DNA of 64,000 nt, taken from positions 62,001 through 126,000 of the forward strand of contig NZ_ML133854.1 of assembly GCF_003994255.1 (NCBI RefSeq), written 5' to 3'. The position numbers were made by a program, and so were the translations under genes. Under the pieces are notes generated by a model. That model searched no databases. It saw only the letters and a program-made list of their open reading frames with translations, and was not told the origin of the DNA. This DNA is from Brachybacterium paraconglomeratum. Lineage in GTDB: Bacteria; Actinomycetota; Actinomycetes; Actinomycetales; Dermabacteraceae. Below are positions 55,553-64,000 of the stretch, piece by piece. Position 1 is the stretch's first letter; every line of letters begins with the position of its first letter.

Positions 55553-55597
55553 ACAGGAGCGCCCCGGGACCCGTCGAGGGTCCCGGGGCGCTCCTGT
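55553..55597. terminator. Bidirectional terminator between the pyruvyltransferase gene and purL
   Basis: A perfect 20-bp stem (arm ACAGGAGCGCCCCGGGACCC) with a GTCGA loop, 13 bases before the purL stop and 47 after the forward gene's stop. Confidence 0.8.
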
Positions 55598-55609
55598 CGT
55601 GTCCGGACC

Positions 55610-57937
55610 TCAGCCGAAGTGGCGCGGCAGCGTGCCCTCGCGCAGCTCCCGCAGCTCGCCGAGCGCGAAGGTGCCCACGCCCTCGATCACGAGGTCGGTG
55701 CCGCCGGTCGCGCCGAGCGCGAGCACCGGCACGCCGTGCTCGGCGGCGAGGGCGAGGAAGCGCTCCTCGGCCTCGGCCGGGACCGCGACCAGGGCGCGGG
55801 CCTGCGACTCGGAGAACAGGGCGGTGGGGAGGTCCACGCCGTCCCGCTCGAGGAGCCCGGCGAGGTCCACGCGGACGCCCGTGCCGAAGCGGGTCGTCGA
55901 CTCGACGAGCGCCTGGACGAGACCGCCCTCGGAGAGGTCGTGCGCGGAGGCGGCGAGCCCCTGCTCGGAGGAGGCGACGAGCACGCGGGCGAGCGCGCGC
56001 TCGGCCTCGAGATCGACCTGCGGGGGCAGGCCGCCGAGGTGCTGATGGACCACGTCGGACCAGGCCGAGCCCGAGAGCTCCTCGCGGGTCGTGCCCAGCA
56101 GCAGCACGCGCTCGCCCTCGCCCTGCCAGCCGGAGGGGACGCGGCGCGCGACGTCCTCGAACACTCCGAGCACGCCGACGACGGGCGTCGGGTGGATCGC
56201 AGAGTCGATCAGGCCCGGCTCGCCGGTGGAGTTGTACAGCGAGACGTTGCCGCCGGTGACGGGCACCTCGAGCGCCTCGCACGCCTCGGCGAGCCCGCCG
56301 ATCGCCTCGACCAGCTGCCACATGGGGCCCGGGTCCTCGGGCGAGCCGAAGTTCAGGCAGTCCGTGATCGCCAGCGGCGTCGCCCCGGCGGTCGCGACGT
56401 TGCGGTACGCCTCGGCCAGCGCCAGCTGCGCACCGGTGCGGGGATCGAGCTTGGTGTAGCGGCCGTTCGCGTCGGTCGCCAGCGCGATGCCGCGCCCGGT
56501 CTCCTCGTCGATGCGCAGCACGCCGGCGTCGTCGGGCATGGCCAGCGCCGTGTTCCCGCCGACGTAGCGGTCGTACTGGTCGGTGACCCAGCTCTTGGAG
56601 GCGAGGTTCGGGGATGCGATCAGCGTGCGGATCTGCGCGGAGATCTCCTCGGCGCCCTCGGGGCGGGGGAGGGCCTCGCCGCGGTCGGCCTGGAGGGCGT
56701 CCTGCCAGTCGGGGCGGGCGTAGGGCCGGTCGTAGACGGGGCTGTCGATCGCGACGGTCGCCGGGTCCACGTCCACGATCCGCTCGCCGTGGTGGTCGAT
56801 GGTGAGGCGGCCGTCGCCGGTGACCTCGCCGATCACGGCGGCCTCGACGTCCCACCTCGCGGCGATCGCCTGGAACTCCTCGAGCTTCTCCGGCGGAACC
56901 ACCGCCATCATGCGCTCCTGCGACTCGCTCATGAGGATCTCCCCGGCGGTGAGGGTCGGGTCGCGCAGCAGCACCTCCTCGAGGTGGATGTGCATGCCGG
57001 AGCCGCCGTTGGCGGCGAGCTCGGAGGTCGCGCAGGAGATGCCCGCGGCGCCGAGGTCCTGGATGGCCGCGACGGTGCCGGCCGCGTACAGCTCGAGGCA
57101 GCACTCGATGAGGACCTTCTCCATGAAGGGGTCGCCCACCTGGACGCTCGGGCGCTTCAGCGGCCCGTCCTCCTCGAAGGTCTCCGAGGCGAGGATCGAG
57201 GCGCCGCCGATGCCGTCCCCGCCGGTGCGGGCGCCGAAGAGGACCACCTTGTTGCCCGCGCCGGTCGCGGCGCCGGAGCGGATGTCCTCGTGGCGCATCA
57301 TGCCCACCGCGAGCGCGTTGACCAGCGGGTTGGTCTGGTAGGAGGCGTCGAAGACGGTCTCGCCGCCGATGTTCGGCAGGCCGAGGGAGTTGCCGTAGCC
57401 GCCCACTCCGGCGACCACGCCGTGGACCACCCGGGCGGTGTCGGGGTGGTCGATCGCGCCGAAGCGCAGCTGGTCCATGACCGCGACGGGCCGGGCGCCC
57501 ATCGAGATGATGTCGCGCACGATGCCGCCCACGCCGGTCGCGGCGCCCTGGTACGGCTCGACGTAGGAGGGGTGGTTGTGGGACTCGACCTTGAAGGTCA
57601 CCGCCCAGCCGTCGCCGATGTCGACGACGCCGGCGTCCTCGCCCATGCCCACCAGCAGCTTCTCGCGCATCGCGTCGGTGGTGTGCTTCCCGAAGGTGCG
57701 CAGGTGCTTCTTCGAGGACTTGTAGGAGCAGTGCTCGGACCACATGACCGAGTACATGGCGAGCTCGGCGTTGGTGGGGCGGCGACCCAGGATCTCGCGG
57801 ATGCTCGCGTACTCGTCGTCCTTCAGCCCGAGCTCCGCATAGGGCTGCACCTGGTCCGGCGTCGCGGAGGCGTTCTCGACGGTGTCGGACTCCGCGGCGT
57901 GGCCGTGGGGGGAGGTGGGAGTGGTCTCAGCGGTCAT
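55610..57937 (-). CDS. purL: Phosphoribosylformylglycinamidine synthase subunit PurL
   Basis: 775 residues, the small PurL type that works with PurQ and PurS (neither is here). It makes FGAM from FGAR, ATP and glutamine-derived ammonia in purine synthesis. [20 protein letters not shown] near residue 62 and [20 protein letters not shown] near 125 are the ATP/substrate motifs. [12 protein letters not shown] and the C-terminal AIR-synthase fold are complete. ATG at 57937 is chosen over an in-frame GTG 24 bases upstream (57961). TAGACT at 58015-58010 is the likely -10. Confidence 0.95.
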   Translation of the reverse strand: MTAETTPTSPHGHAAESDTVENASATPDQVQPYAELGLKDDEYASIREILGRRPTNAELAMYSVMWSEHCSYKSSKKHLRTFGKHTTDAMREKLLVGMGEDAGVVDIGDGWAVTFKVESHNHPSYVEPYQGAATGVGGIVRDIISMGARPVAVMDQLRFGAIDHPDTARVVHGVVAGVGGYGNSLGLPNIGGETVFDASYQTNPLVNALAVGMMRHEDIRSGAATGAGNKVVLFGARTGGDGIGGASILASETFEEDGPLKRPSVQVGDPFMEKVLIECCLELYAAGTVAAIQDLGAAGISCATSELAANGGSGMHIHLEEVLLRDPTLTAGEILMSESQERMMAVVPPEKLEEFQAIAARWDVEAAVIGEVTGDGRLTIDHHGERIVDVDPATVAIDSPVYDRPYARPDWQDALQADRGEALPRPEGAEEISAQIRTLIASPNLASKSWVTDQYDRYVGGNTALAMPDDAGVLRIDEETGRGIALATDANGRYTKLDPRTGAQLALAEAYRNVATAGATPLAITDCLNFGSPEDPGPMWQLVEAIGGLAEACEALEVPVTGGNVSLYNSTGEPGLIDSAIHPTPVVGVLGVFEDVARRVPSGWQGEGERVLLLGTTREELSGSAWSDVVHQHLGGLPPQVDLEAERALARVLVASSEQGLAASAHDLSEGGLVQALVESTTRFGTGVRVDLAGLLERDGVDLPTALFSESQARALVAVPAEAEERFLALAAEHGVPVLALGATGGTDLVIEGVGTFALGELRELREGTLPRHFG

Positions 57938-58009
57938 CGCGGGGTCGGGTCCGTTCGTCACGAGGGCTGGGGGAGCGGCGGGCCTCGCGGTCCGGCGCAG
58001 GGTGCCCCC

Positions 58010-58015
58010 AGTCTA
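58010..58015 (-). promoter_or_regulatory. -10 box of purL
   Basis: TAGACT read on the reverse strand, about 70 bases before the purL ATG. No PurR-type site was recognised. Confidence 0.45.
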
Positions 58016-58106
58016 CGAGCGACCCGGCCGACGGGGGCGCTCGGGGCGAGCGCTGAGACCGGGAGTGAGACCGGAACGGCATCCGGCGGGGCGGCGCGCA
58101 CGGGAA

Positions 58107-58144
58107 GAGCGGCCGACGGGGACCTCGTCCCGTCGGCCGCTCTC
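58107..58144 (-). terminator. Terminator of the acyl-CoA oxidase gene
   Basis: AGAGCGGCCGACGGG and CCCGTCGGCCGCTCT form a perfect 15-bp stem with an 8-base loop, 22 bases beyond the reverse gene's stop. Confidence 0.75.
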
Positions 58145-58166
58145 CCGGTCCGTGCCTGTCAGGCGG

Positions 58167-60341
58167 TCAGCGCGAGGAGCCCTTCTTCCCCTGCGCGCGG
58201 CGCGCCCGCTTCTCCGCATCGCGCAGCGCCTTCTCGCTCACGGGCGCGTCCTGGCTCGCCCGCTGCGCGCGGAAGTACGCGGCGGCCTCGTCCTGGCGCT
58301 CCTGCTCCCCGCCGAGCGCGATCGGCGCGCGCACGTGGCCGAGGCGGATGTCGAAGGCCGCGACGAGGTCGAGCACGTGTGGGCGCAGGCGCCACAGCAG
58401 CCGGCGCAGGTCCCCCTCGATCTGACGGCCGCGCTGGGTGGAGATCATGCCCGAGAGCAGGAACCAGGCGAGGTCGTCGTTGATCGCGGTGAGGCCGAAC
58501 AGGTCCCGCACGTCGGTGAGCACGGCGCGGGTGCCCTCGTCCTCCATCGCCTCGATCCCGGCGGTGAAGGCGCGCCAGCGCACGAGGTCCGCATGGGCGC
58601 GGGCCGCGTCGAGCATCTCGACCTGGTGCTTGTTCACCTCGGCGGCGGCGTCGGCCGGGCTCATCCTCGCGGTGCTGCGCAGGGCGAGGGCGACCTCCTC
58701 GACCTTGACCCTGGCGCGGTCGGCGAGCATCTCCTCCTGGAACTCGGCGCTGCGCATCGAGTCGAAGGCGCGGCGCGCGTTGCCGCGGTCGCTCACGCTC
58801 TGGCCGAGGCGGGCCCAGGGGGTGTGCCGCTTGGCGAGCACCTCGGCGCGCTGGGCGATGAACCGGCCGATGCCGGCGCGGTCCACGTTCTTCAGCTCGG
58901 AGGTGTAGTCCGACAGCAGCCGCTTGGCGACCAGCTGCAGCAGGATCGTGTTGTCGCCCTCGAAGGTCGCGTACACGTCGAGGTCCTGGTGGAGCCCGAC
59001 GAGCTGGTTCTCGGCCATGAAGCCGGAGCCGCCGCAGGCCTCACGGCACTCCTGGATGGTGTCCAGGGCGAGCCGGGTGGAGGTCGGCTTGAGCGTCGCG
59101 GCGAGGGTCTCGAGGTCCTCGCGGCCCTCGGGGGTGTCGCCGCGGCCGGAGAACACGTCGTCGAAGGCGTGGAGCAGCTGCTCGTGCGCGAAGGCGCCCG
59201 CGTAGGTCGCGGCGAGCTTCGGCAGCAGGCGGTGCAGATGCGCCTGGTAGTCCATCAGCACGGTCTCGCGCGTCGGGTCGGCGGCGGTGAACTGGCGGCG
59301 CTGGGTGGCGTAGGTGATCGCGATGTGCAGCGCGAGCTGCGAGGCGCGGATCGCGGAGCCGTCGAGCGAGACGCGGCCCTGCACGAGCGTGCCGATCATC
59401 GTGAAGAAGCGCCGACCGGGGGAGTCGATGGGGGAGGAGTAGGTGCCGTCGGCGGCGACGTCCCCGTAGCGGTTCAGCAGGTTGCGGCGCGGGACGCGCA
59501 CGTGGTCGAAGGCGAGGCGACCGTTGTCGATGCCGTTCAGGCCGCCCTTCTCGCCGTCGTCCTCGCTCTGCACGCCCGGCAGGAGGTTCCCCTCCGCATC
59601 GCGCACCGGCACGTAGAAGCAGTGCACGCCGTGGTCGACGCCGTTCGTGATCAGGCGCGCGAAGACCGTGGCGGCCCTCGCGTGGATCGCGGCGTTGCCG
59701 AGGAAGTCCTTCCATGCGGCGCGGAAGGGGGTGTTGATGACCCACTCGCCGTCCTCGCCGCCCTCGGGGTCGAAGGTCGCCGTGGTGGCGAGGGACTGCA
59801 CATCGGAGCCGTGCCCGATCTCGGTCATCGCGAAGGCGCCGGGGGTCTCGAGGCTCATCGCGCCCGGTACCCAGGCCTTCTGCTGCTCCTCGTCGCCCAG
59901 TTGCACGATCGCGGAGGTGAACAGTCCCCACTGCACGCCGGCCTTGATCTGGAGGGACGGGTCGGCGACGACCAGCTCCTCGAAGGCGGCGACGTTGGCG
60001 CCGTTGTCGTTCGGGCCGCCGAGGTGCTCGGGGAGCATCGGCAGGGAGACCTCCTCCTCGGCGAGGATCCGGAGCTGGCCGAAGACCCGCTCCCGGTGCT
60101 CGGCGACGCTCGCGTCCATCGGGCGGTGCATCTCGGGGCGGGCCGCCCGCTCGCGGGCGTCGCGCCGCGCGTCGGCCCAGCTGCCCAGCAGCGCCTCGGA
60201 GACCATCTCGACGTCGAGGCGGGGGCTGCCGTCGGCGGGGACCGGGATCGGTCCGGTCGGCGTGGGGCTCGCGGCGGCGTCGGTGCCTCTCGCGGCGGTG
60301 GGCGCGGGGGCGGATGCGGTGGTGGAGGTATCGGCGGTCAT
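58167..60341 (-). CDS. Acyl-CoA oxidase / acyl-CoA dehydrogenase family
   Basis: 724 residues, longer than ordinary acyl-CoA dehydrogenases (about 380) and close to acyl-CoA oxidases. FAMTEIGHGSDVQSLATTAT near 180 is the flavin/substrate motif, INTPFRAAWKDFLGNAA follows, and QRRQFTAADP with EACGGSGFMAENQL later matches the oxidase group; an Ala/Pro-rich leader of 40 residues precedes. It would oxidise acyl-CoA to trans-2-enoyl-CoA, giving H2O2 if it is an oxidase. It is the first step that the thiolase and reductase genes next door would need. Its start overlaps the tetR stop by four bases, so they are one reverse operon. Confidence 0.85.
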   Translation of the reverse strand: MTADTSTTASAPAPTAARGTDAAASPTPTGPIPVPADGSPRLDVEMVSEALLGSWADARRDARERAARPEMHRPMDASVAEHRERVFGQLRILAEEEVSLPMLPEHLGGPNDNGANVAAFEELVVADPSLQIKAGVQWGLFTSAIVQLGDEEQQKAWVPGAMSLETPGAFAMTEIGHGSDVQSLATTATFDPEGGEDGEWVINTPFRAAWKDFLGNAAIHARAATVFARLITNGVDHGVHCFYVPVRDAEGNLLPGVQSEDDGEKGGLNGIDNGRLAFDHVRVPRRNLLNRYGDVAADGTYSSPIDSPGRRFFTMIGTLVQGRVSLDGSAIRASQLALHIAITYATQRRQFTAADPTRETVLMDYQAHLHRLLPKLAATYAGAFAHEQLLHAFDDVFSGRGDTPEGREDLETLAATLKPTSTRLALDTIQECREACGGSGFMAENQLVGLHQDLDVYATFEGDNTILLQLVAKRLLSDYTSELKNVDRAGIGRFIAQRAEVLAKRHTPWARLGQSVSDRGNARRAFDSMRSAEFQEEMLADRARVKVEEVALALRSTARMSPADAAAEVNKHQVEMLDAARAHADLVRWRAFTAGIEAMEDEGTRAVLTDVRDLFGLTAINDDLAWFLLSGMISTQRGRQIEGDLRRLLWRLRPHVLDLVAAFDIRLGHVRAPIALGGEQERQDEAAAYFRAQRASQDAPVSEKALRDAEKRARRAQGKKGSSR

Positions 60342-60958
60342 GCGTGCAGTCCCTTCATGAGCCAGGTGACCAGGCGGGTCACGAGCTGATCGGAGGTGAG
60401 GGTGGTCGAGGCGCCGTCGGCGGCCTCGAGGTCGTTCATCCAGGTGTCCACGGCCCGTTCGACGAAGCCCACCGCGCCGGTCGCCCATATCTGCGGCGAG
60501 GGGGTCCCGGCGGGGAGGAAGGTCGTGATGATGCGGGTCACGGAGTCGAGGAAGTGGTTCAGCCCGTCGCTGGGGCGGGTGACGAAGCGGTACACGCCGG
60601 GGGAGCGCTGCGCGGTCCCGACGTAGGCGCGGATCATCGCGTGGATGCGCTCCTCGGGCGCGGGCTCGCGGCCCATCCGCTCCTCGAGCACGCGCATCTC
60701 CGCGAGCAGCTTGTCGTGCATCGCCTGGAGGATGCTGCGGCCCAGGTCGCGCTGGAGATGGGACTTGTCCTCGAAGTACCGGTAGACGATGGACTTCGAC
60801 GTGCCCGAGGCTGCGGCGATGTCCTCCATCGTCACGTCGGGGCCGCGCTCGTGGATCAGGTGTCGGGCCACGTCCAGCAGCTCGGCACGTCGCTGCTCTC
60901 GGTGCTGGGCCCAGCGGGCCGAGCGCCCGTCCACGGGGGCTTGCGTCGTCGCATTCAC
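60338..60958 (-). CDS. TetR-family transcriptional regulator
   Basis: 206 residues. The N-terminal helix-turn-helix (about 22-68) has LLDVARHLIHERGPDVTMED and GTSKSIVYRYFEDKSHLQRD. The C-terminal domain is a typical all-helical ligand domain (FVTRPSDGLNHFLDSVTRII). It probably senses an acyl-CoA or related lipid, given its neighbours, but this is inferred. GTG at 60958 is seven bases from a TACCCT box, a leaderless start. Its promoter lies within a 31-bp palindrome that is the likely operator. An upstream in-frame start exists but lies in the shared promoter. Confidence 0.88.
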   Translation of the reverse strand: MNATTQAPVDGRSARWAQHREQRRAELLDVARHLIHERGPDVTMEDIAAASGTSKSIVYRYFEDKSHLQRDLGRSILQAMHDKLLAEMRVLEERMGREPAPEERIHAMIRAYVGTAQRSPGVYRFVTRPSDGLNHFLDSVTRIITTFLPAGTPSPQIWATGAVGFVERAVDTWMNDLEAADGASTTLTSDQLVTRLVTWLMKGLHA

Positions 60959-60989
60959 AGAACCTAGGGTATCAAGTACCGACGGTTCT
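60959..60989. promoter_or_regulatory. 31-bp nested palindrome, likely TetR operator
   Basis: AGAACC-TAG-GGTA-TCAAG-TACC-GAC-GGTTCT. The outer arms (60959-60964/60984-60989) and inner arms (60968-60971/60977-60980) share the same centre at base 60974. It begins directly after the tetR start codon's upstream base and includes its TACCCT -10. TATGTA at 60989-60994 just beyond it is a possible -10 for the forward thiolase. So one regulator site could control both directions. Confidence 0.75.
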
Positions 60990-61043
60990 ATGTAAAGTCC
61001 TTCCCGACGATCCGTCCCCGTGACCACGAAGAGGTGCCCCACA

Positions 61044-62366
61044 GTGACCCCCACCGACTCCCCGCGCGATGCGCTGATCCTCGGCGGCAACCGGATCCCG
61101 TTCGCCCGCTCCGGCGGGCCCTACGCCGGGATCTCCAACCAGGACCTGCTCACCGCCGCGCTCGAGGGCCTCGTCGCCCGCTACTCGCTCCAGGGCGAGA
61201 AGCTCGGCGAGATCGCCGGCGGCGCCGTGCTGAAGCTCGCCGGCGACCTCAACCTCACCCGCGAGAGCGCGCTGGGCACGCCGCTGGACCCCCGCACCCC
61301 CGCCGTCGACATGTCCAAGGCCTGCGCGACCAGCCTCGAGACCGTCCTGCACGTCTCCAACCGGATCCGTCTGGGTCAGATCGACTCCGCGATCGCCTGC
61401 GGCGTCGACTCCGCCTCCGACTCGCCGATCGAGGTCACCCCGCGCCTGCGCCGCATCCTCCACCGCGCCTTCGCGGCGAGGACCGCGATGCAGCGCGTCA
61501 AGGCGCTCTCCGCGATCCGCCCCGCGGACCTCGCCCCGGTCCCGCCCCGCAACGGCGAGCCCCGCACGGGCCTGTCCATGGGCGAGCACCAGGCGCTGAC
61601 CACCGCGCAGTGGGGCATCACCCGCGAGGCCCAGGACGAGCTCGCGCTCGCCTCCCACAAGAACCTCGCCGCCGCCTACGACGCCGGCTTCCTCGACGAC
61701 CTCGTCACCGGCTACCGCGGCCTCGCACGCGACCAGAACCTGCGTGCCGACTCGACCCTGGAGAAGCTCGGCACCCTCAAGCCCGTCTTCGGCGTGAAGT
61801 CGCCGCAGGTCGCGGAGCCGACGATGACCGCCGGCAACTCCACCCCGCTCTCCGACGGCGCCTCCTCCGTGCTGCTGGGCAGCGCCGAGTGGGCCGCCGA
61901 GCGCGGCCTCACTCCGCTCGCCCGCGTGATCGACGCGCGCAGCGCCGCCGTCGACTTCGCCCACGGCGACGAGGGCCTGCTCATGGCCCCCGCCTACGCG
62001 GTCCCCGAGCTGCTGGACGCGAACGGCCTGGCCCTGCAGGACCTCGACCTCTACGAGATCCACGAGGCCTTCGCCTCCACCGTGCTGACCACGCTCAAGG
62101 CCTGGGAGTCCGAGGAGTTCTGCCGCGAACGCCTGGGCCGCTCCGCGCCGCTCGGCGCGATCGACCGCTCGCGGCTGAACATCACCGGCTCCTCCCTCGC
62201 CGCCGGGCACCCCTTCGCCGCGACCGGCGGCCGCCTCGTCGCGACGCTCGCCAAGCTCCTGCACGAGCGCGCGAAGGAGACCGGCCGGGTCCAGCGCGGC
62301 CTGATCTCGGTCTGCGCCGCCGCCGGCCAGGGCACGGTCATGCTGCTCGAGTCCGTCACCGACTGA
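61044..62366 (+). CDS. fadA: Acetyl-CoA C-acyltransferase (thiolase), FadA/FadI-like
   Basis: 440 residues. The nucleophile is Cys94 in MSKACATSLE; His340 in YEIHEAFAS, His389 in AAGHPFAATG and Cys424 in SVCAAAGQG complete the thiolase set. It splits 3-ketoacyl-CoA with CoA in beta-oxidation. GTG at 61044 has GAAGAGG nine bases upstream; another GTG at 61020 lies eight bases after GACGAT and cannot be excluded. First gene of a thiolase-reductase-dehydratase operon that matches the order of fadA2, fabG4 and htdX in mycobacteria, as I recall it. Confidence 0.93.
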   Translation: MTPTDSPRDALILGGNRIPFARSGGPYAGISNQDLLTAALEGLVARYSLQGEKLGEIAGGAVLKLAGDLNLTRESALGTPLDPRTPAVDMSKACATSLETVLHVSNRIRLGQIDSAIACGVDSASDSPIEVTPRLRRILHRAFAARTAMQRVKALSAIRPADLAPVPPRNGEPRTGLSMGEHQALTTAQWGITREAQDELALASHKNLAAAYDAGFLDDLVTGYRGLARDQNLRADSTLEKLGTLKPVFGVKSPQVAEPTMTAGNSTPLSDGASSVLLGSAEWAAERGLTPLARVIDARSAAVDFAHGDEGLLMAPAYAVPELLDANGLALQDLDLYEIHEAFASTVLTTLKAWESEEFCRERLGRSAPLGAIDRSRLNITGSSLAAGHPFAATGGRLVATLAKLLHERAKETGRVQRGLISVCAAAGQGTVMLLESVTD

Positions 62367-62392
62367 CACCCCGACCCTTCACGGAGGTCCCC

Positions 62393-63745
62393 ATGGCCGA
62401 CGCCTACACCCGCTTCATCCGCTCCGCCCCCGGCGGCATGCTCGCCAAGCAGCTGGGCCTGCCCCGCCCCTCCCGGCTCCTGCGCCGGGACGACCGCCCC
62501 GAGCCCGTGCTGGGCCCCGTCGTCGTGCTCGGCGCCTCCGCCGGCGCGGACGCGGTCGCCCACCGGCTCCTCGAGGACGGCGCCGACGTGCGCCGCCGTG
62601 TCGAGGACCTGCGCTCGATCGGCTCGGTGATCGTCGTGGCCGACGAGCTCTCCGCCCCCGCGGAGCTCGGGCCGCTGCTGCTCCCGCTCGCCGGGGCGAT
62701 GCGCTCCCTCGCACCGGGCGCGCGCCTGGTGACGATCTCCCGCCCGGCGACGGGCGAGGAGCCCGCGCGCGACGCCGCCCGCGGCGGTGTCGAGGGGTTC
62801 CTGCGCTCGGTCGCGCACGAGATGCGCGGCGGTGCGACCGCCAACGGCATCCTGCTCGCCGACGGGGTCGGGGTCGACGCCCCCGGCGCCGTCGGCGCGC
62901 TGCGCTTCTTCCTCTCCGCCCGCAGCGCCTTCATCACCGGCCAGCTGCTGACCGTCTCCACCGAGGCGGGCAGCACGACCGAGAACGCCTCGCTCCCGCT
63001 CGCCGGGCGCACGGCGCTGGTCACCGGGGCCGCGCGCGGCATCGGCGCGGCGATCGCCCGCACCCTCGCGGCCGACGGCGCACGGCTCGTGGTGCTCGAC
63101 GTCCCCGGCGCGGGCACCGAGCTCGCACGCCTGGCCAATGAGCTGCGCGCGATCCCGCTCCAGCTCGACGTCACCTCCGCCGACGCCGGGCGCCGCGTGG
63201 TCGAGTTCCTGCGCGAGAAGGGGCTGACCCTCGACGTGCTGGTGCTCAACGCCGGCATCACCCGGGACAAGCTGTTCGCCAACATGACCCCGGACCGCTG
63301 GGACCCGGTGCTCGCCGTGAACATCACCAGCCAGATCGCGCTCACCGAGGCGCTGCTCGAGGCCCAGGGCGAGGGAGGCGGCGTGCTCGGCGCGCAGCCG
63401 CGCATCGTCTCGCTCGCCTCCACCAGCGGCATCGCCGGCAACCGCGGCCAGACCAACTACGCCGCGTCCAAGGCCGGCGTCATGGCCTTCGTCGACGCGC
63501 TCTCGGGACGTCTCGCCCCGCTCGGCGGCACCGCGAACGCGGTCGCGCCCGGCTTCATCGAGACCGAGATGACCGCGAAGATCCCGCCGCTGACTCGCGA
63601 GGTCGCGCGGCGCGTGAACTCGCTGCAGCAGGGCGGGCTGCCCGTCGACGTGGCCGAGGCGATCGCCTTCCTCGCGAGCGACGAGGCCGGGGGCGTGCAG
63701 GGCGAGACCCTGCGGGTGTGCGGCCAGAACATGGTGGGCAAGTGA
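62393..63745 (+). CDS. fabG4: High-molecular-weight 3-oxoacyl reductase (FabG4-like)
   Basis: 450 residues, twice the usual FabG. An N-terminal flavodoxin-like region (about 1-200: PVVVLGASAGADAVAHRLL) precedes the SDR domain (about 205-450), with VTGAARGIGAA near 210, NAG near 290, Ser343 and Tyr356/Lys360 of YAASK. This layout matches mycobacterial FabG4, an NADH-dependent 3-oxoacyl-CoA reductase, and the same neighbours (thiolase and MaoC) support it. ATG at 62393 follows CACGGAGGTCCCC. Its stop overlaps the next start (GTGA). Confidence 0.9.
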   Translation: MADAYTRFIRSAPGGMLAKQLGLPRPSRLLRRDDRPEPVLGPVVVLGASAGADAVAHRLLEDGADVRRRVEDLRSIGSVIVVADELSAPAELGPLLLPLAGAMRSLAPGARLVTISRPATGEEPARDAARGGVEGFLRSVAHEMRGGATANGILLADGVGVDAPGAVGALRFFLSARSAFITGQLLTVSTEAGSTTENASLPLAGRTALVTGAARGIGAAIARTLAADGARLVVLDVPGAGTELARLANELRAIPLQLDVTSADAGRRVVEFLREKGLTLDVLVLNAGITRDKLFANMTPDRWDPVLAVNITSQIALTEALLEAQGEGGGVLGAQPRIVSLASTSGIAGNRGQTNYAASKAGVMAFVDALSGRLAPLGGTANAVAPGFIETEMTAKIPPLTREVARRVNSLQQGGLPVDVAEAIAFLASDEAGGVQGETLRVCGQNMVGK

Positions 63746-64000
63746 GGGCGGGGCATGGCGCCGCGGCGCACGCCGGGGGCGCGCCGGAGCAGGTCAAGGA
63801 CCTCTCCGACGTCCCCTCGTTCCCCGCGATCTACGCCGCCGCGCTCGACCCCCGCTCCCGCCTCGGCGGGAAGCGCGGGAAGGGTGGAAAGGGCGGCGCG
63901 GGCGGTGGCGCGGAGACGCTGCCGAGCATCGCCTACCGGGTGAGGAAGGTGCGGATCGACGCCGAGCGCGCCCGCGACTTCGACCACCTGATGGGCGGTC
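63742..64000 (+). CDS. MaoC-like (HtdX-like) 3-hydroxyacyl-thioester dehydratase, N-terminal part
   Basis: 86 residues before the window ends; the gene is cut off. GTG at 63742 overlaps the fabG4 stop. LSDVPSFPAIYAAALDPRS and then YRVRKVRIDAERARDFDHLM are like the N-terminus of HtdX/MaoC-type dehydratases. A Gly/Lys insert (GGKRGKGGKGG) lies between them. The hot-dog active-site motif is outside the window, so the call rests on position after fabG4 and on these blocks. Another hot-dog protein is possible. Confidence 0.6.
   Translation, partial: MRAGHGAAAHAGGAPEQVKDLSDVPSFPAIYAAALDPRSRLGGKRGKGGKGGAGGGAETLPSIAYRVRKVRIDAERARDFDHLMGG

Overview
The window is 64 kb of very GC-rich DNA with short spacers, many GTG starts and many four-base stop/start overlaps. 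Gene content and order point to an actinobacterium, most likely Micrococcales and Brachybacterium-like. That placement is inferred from gene order, protein style (Rpf, ThrE, DUF3017, type Z S14) and composition; no database search was possible. It is dominated by the translation/transcription super-locus: secE-nusG, rplKA, rplJL, rpoBC, rpsLG-fusA-tuf, and the S10, spc and alpha operons.

Layout. 1-9.0 kb is metabolic: the end of a PPK2 polyphosphate kinase, aspartase (reverse), a DUF3017 membrane protein, a ThrE-type exporter overlapping a lactonase-like propeller, galactokinase, and a reverse aspC-add pair. 9.2-14 kb holds tRNA-Trp, secE, nusG, rplK, rplA, a repeat-rich 0.8 kb spacer, then rplJ-rplL behind an L10-type leader that ends in a terminator. 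14-22 kb is rpoB-rpoC. 22.4-23.7 kb is a resuscitation-promoting factor whose 3' end runs into a 53-bp tandem repeat. 24.3-28.8 kb is rpsL-rpsG-fusA-tuf. Between tuf and rpsJ lie a stress-domain membrane protein (reverse) and an NgcEFG-like N-acetylglucosamine/chitobiose ABC importer without an ATPase. 34.2-39.9 kb is the S10 operon (rpsJ to rpsQ), closed by a terminator. A reverse-strand conserved gene then separates it from the spc operon (rplN to rplO, 41.2-45.5 kb). secY-adk-map, infA-rpmJ-rpsM-rpsK and rpoA-rplQ follow. 52.3-55.5 kb has an SLH-domain amidase one base from a CsaB-like pyruvyltransferase. The right end has purL and an acyl-CoA oxidase (reverse), a TetR regulator, and a divergent thiolase / FabG4-like reductase / MaoC-like dehydratase operon.

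Regulation seen in the sequence. Good sigma-A-type promoters precede rpoB, rpsL, rplN and secY. The rpoB and secY promoters lie inside strong inverted repeats. At least six genes have a -10-like box exactly 6-7 bases before the start codon, the pattern of leaderless mRNAs. A 31-bp nested palindrome covers the tetR/thiolase divergent promoter.

Least ordinary features: a triplicated hairpin repeat between rplA and rplJ; a small extra domain fused to ribosomal protein L4; the SLH amidase/pyruvyltransferase pair; the reverse gene between the S10 and spc operons; and the 53-bp repeat containing the rpf stop codon. I saw no insertion sequence, prophage, CRISPR array or defence system.
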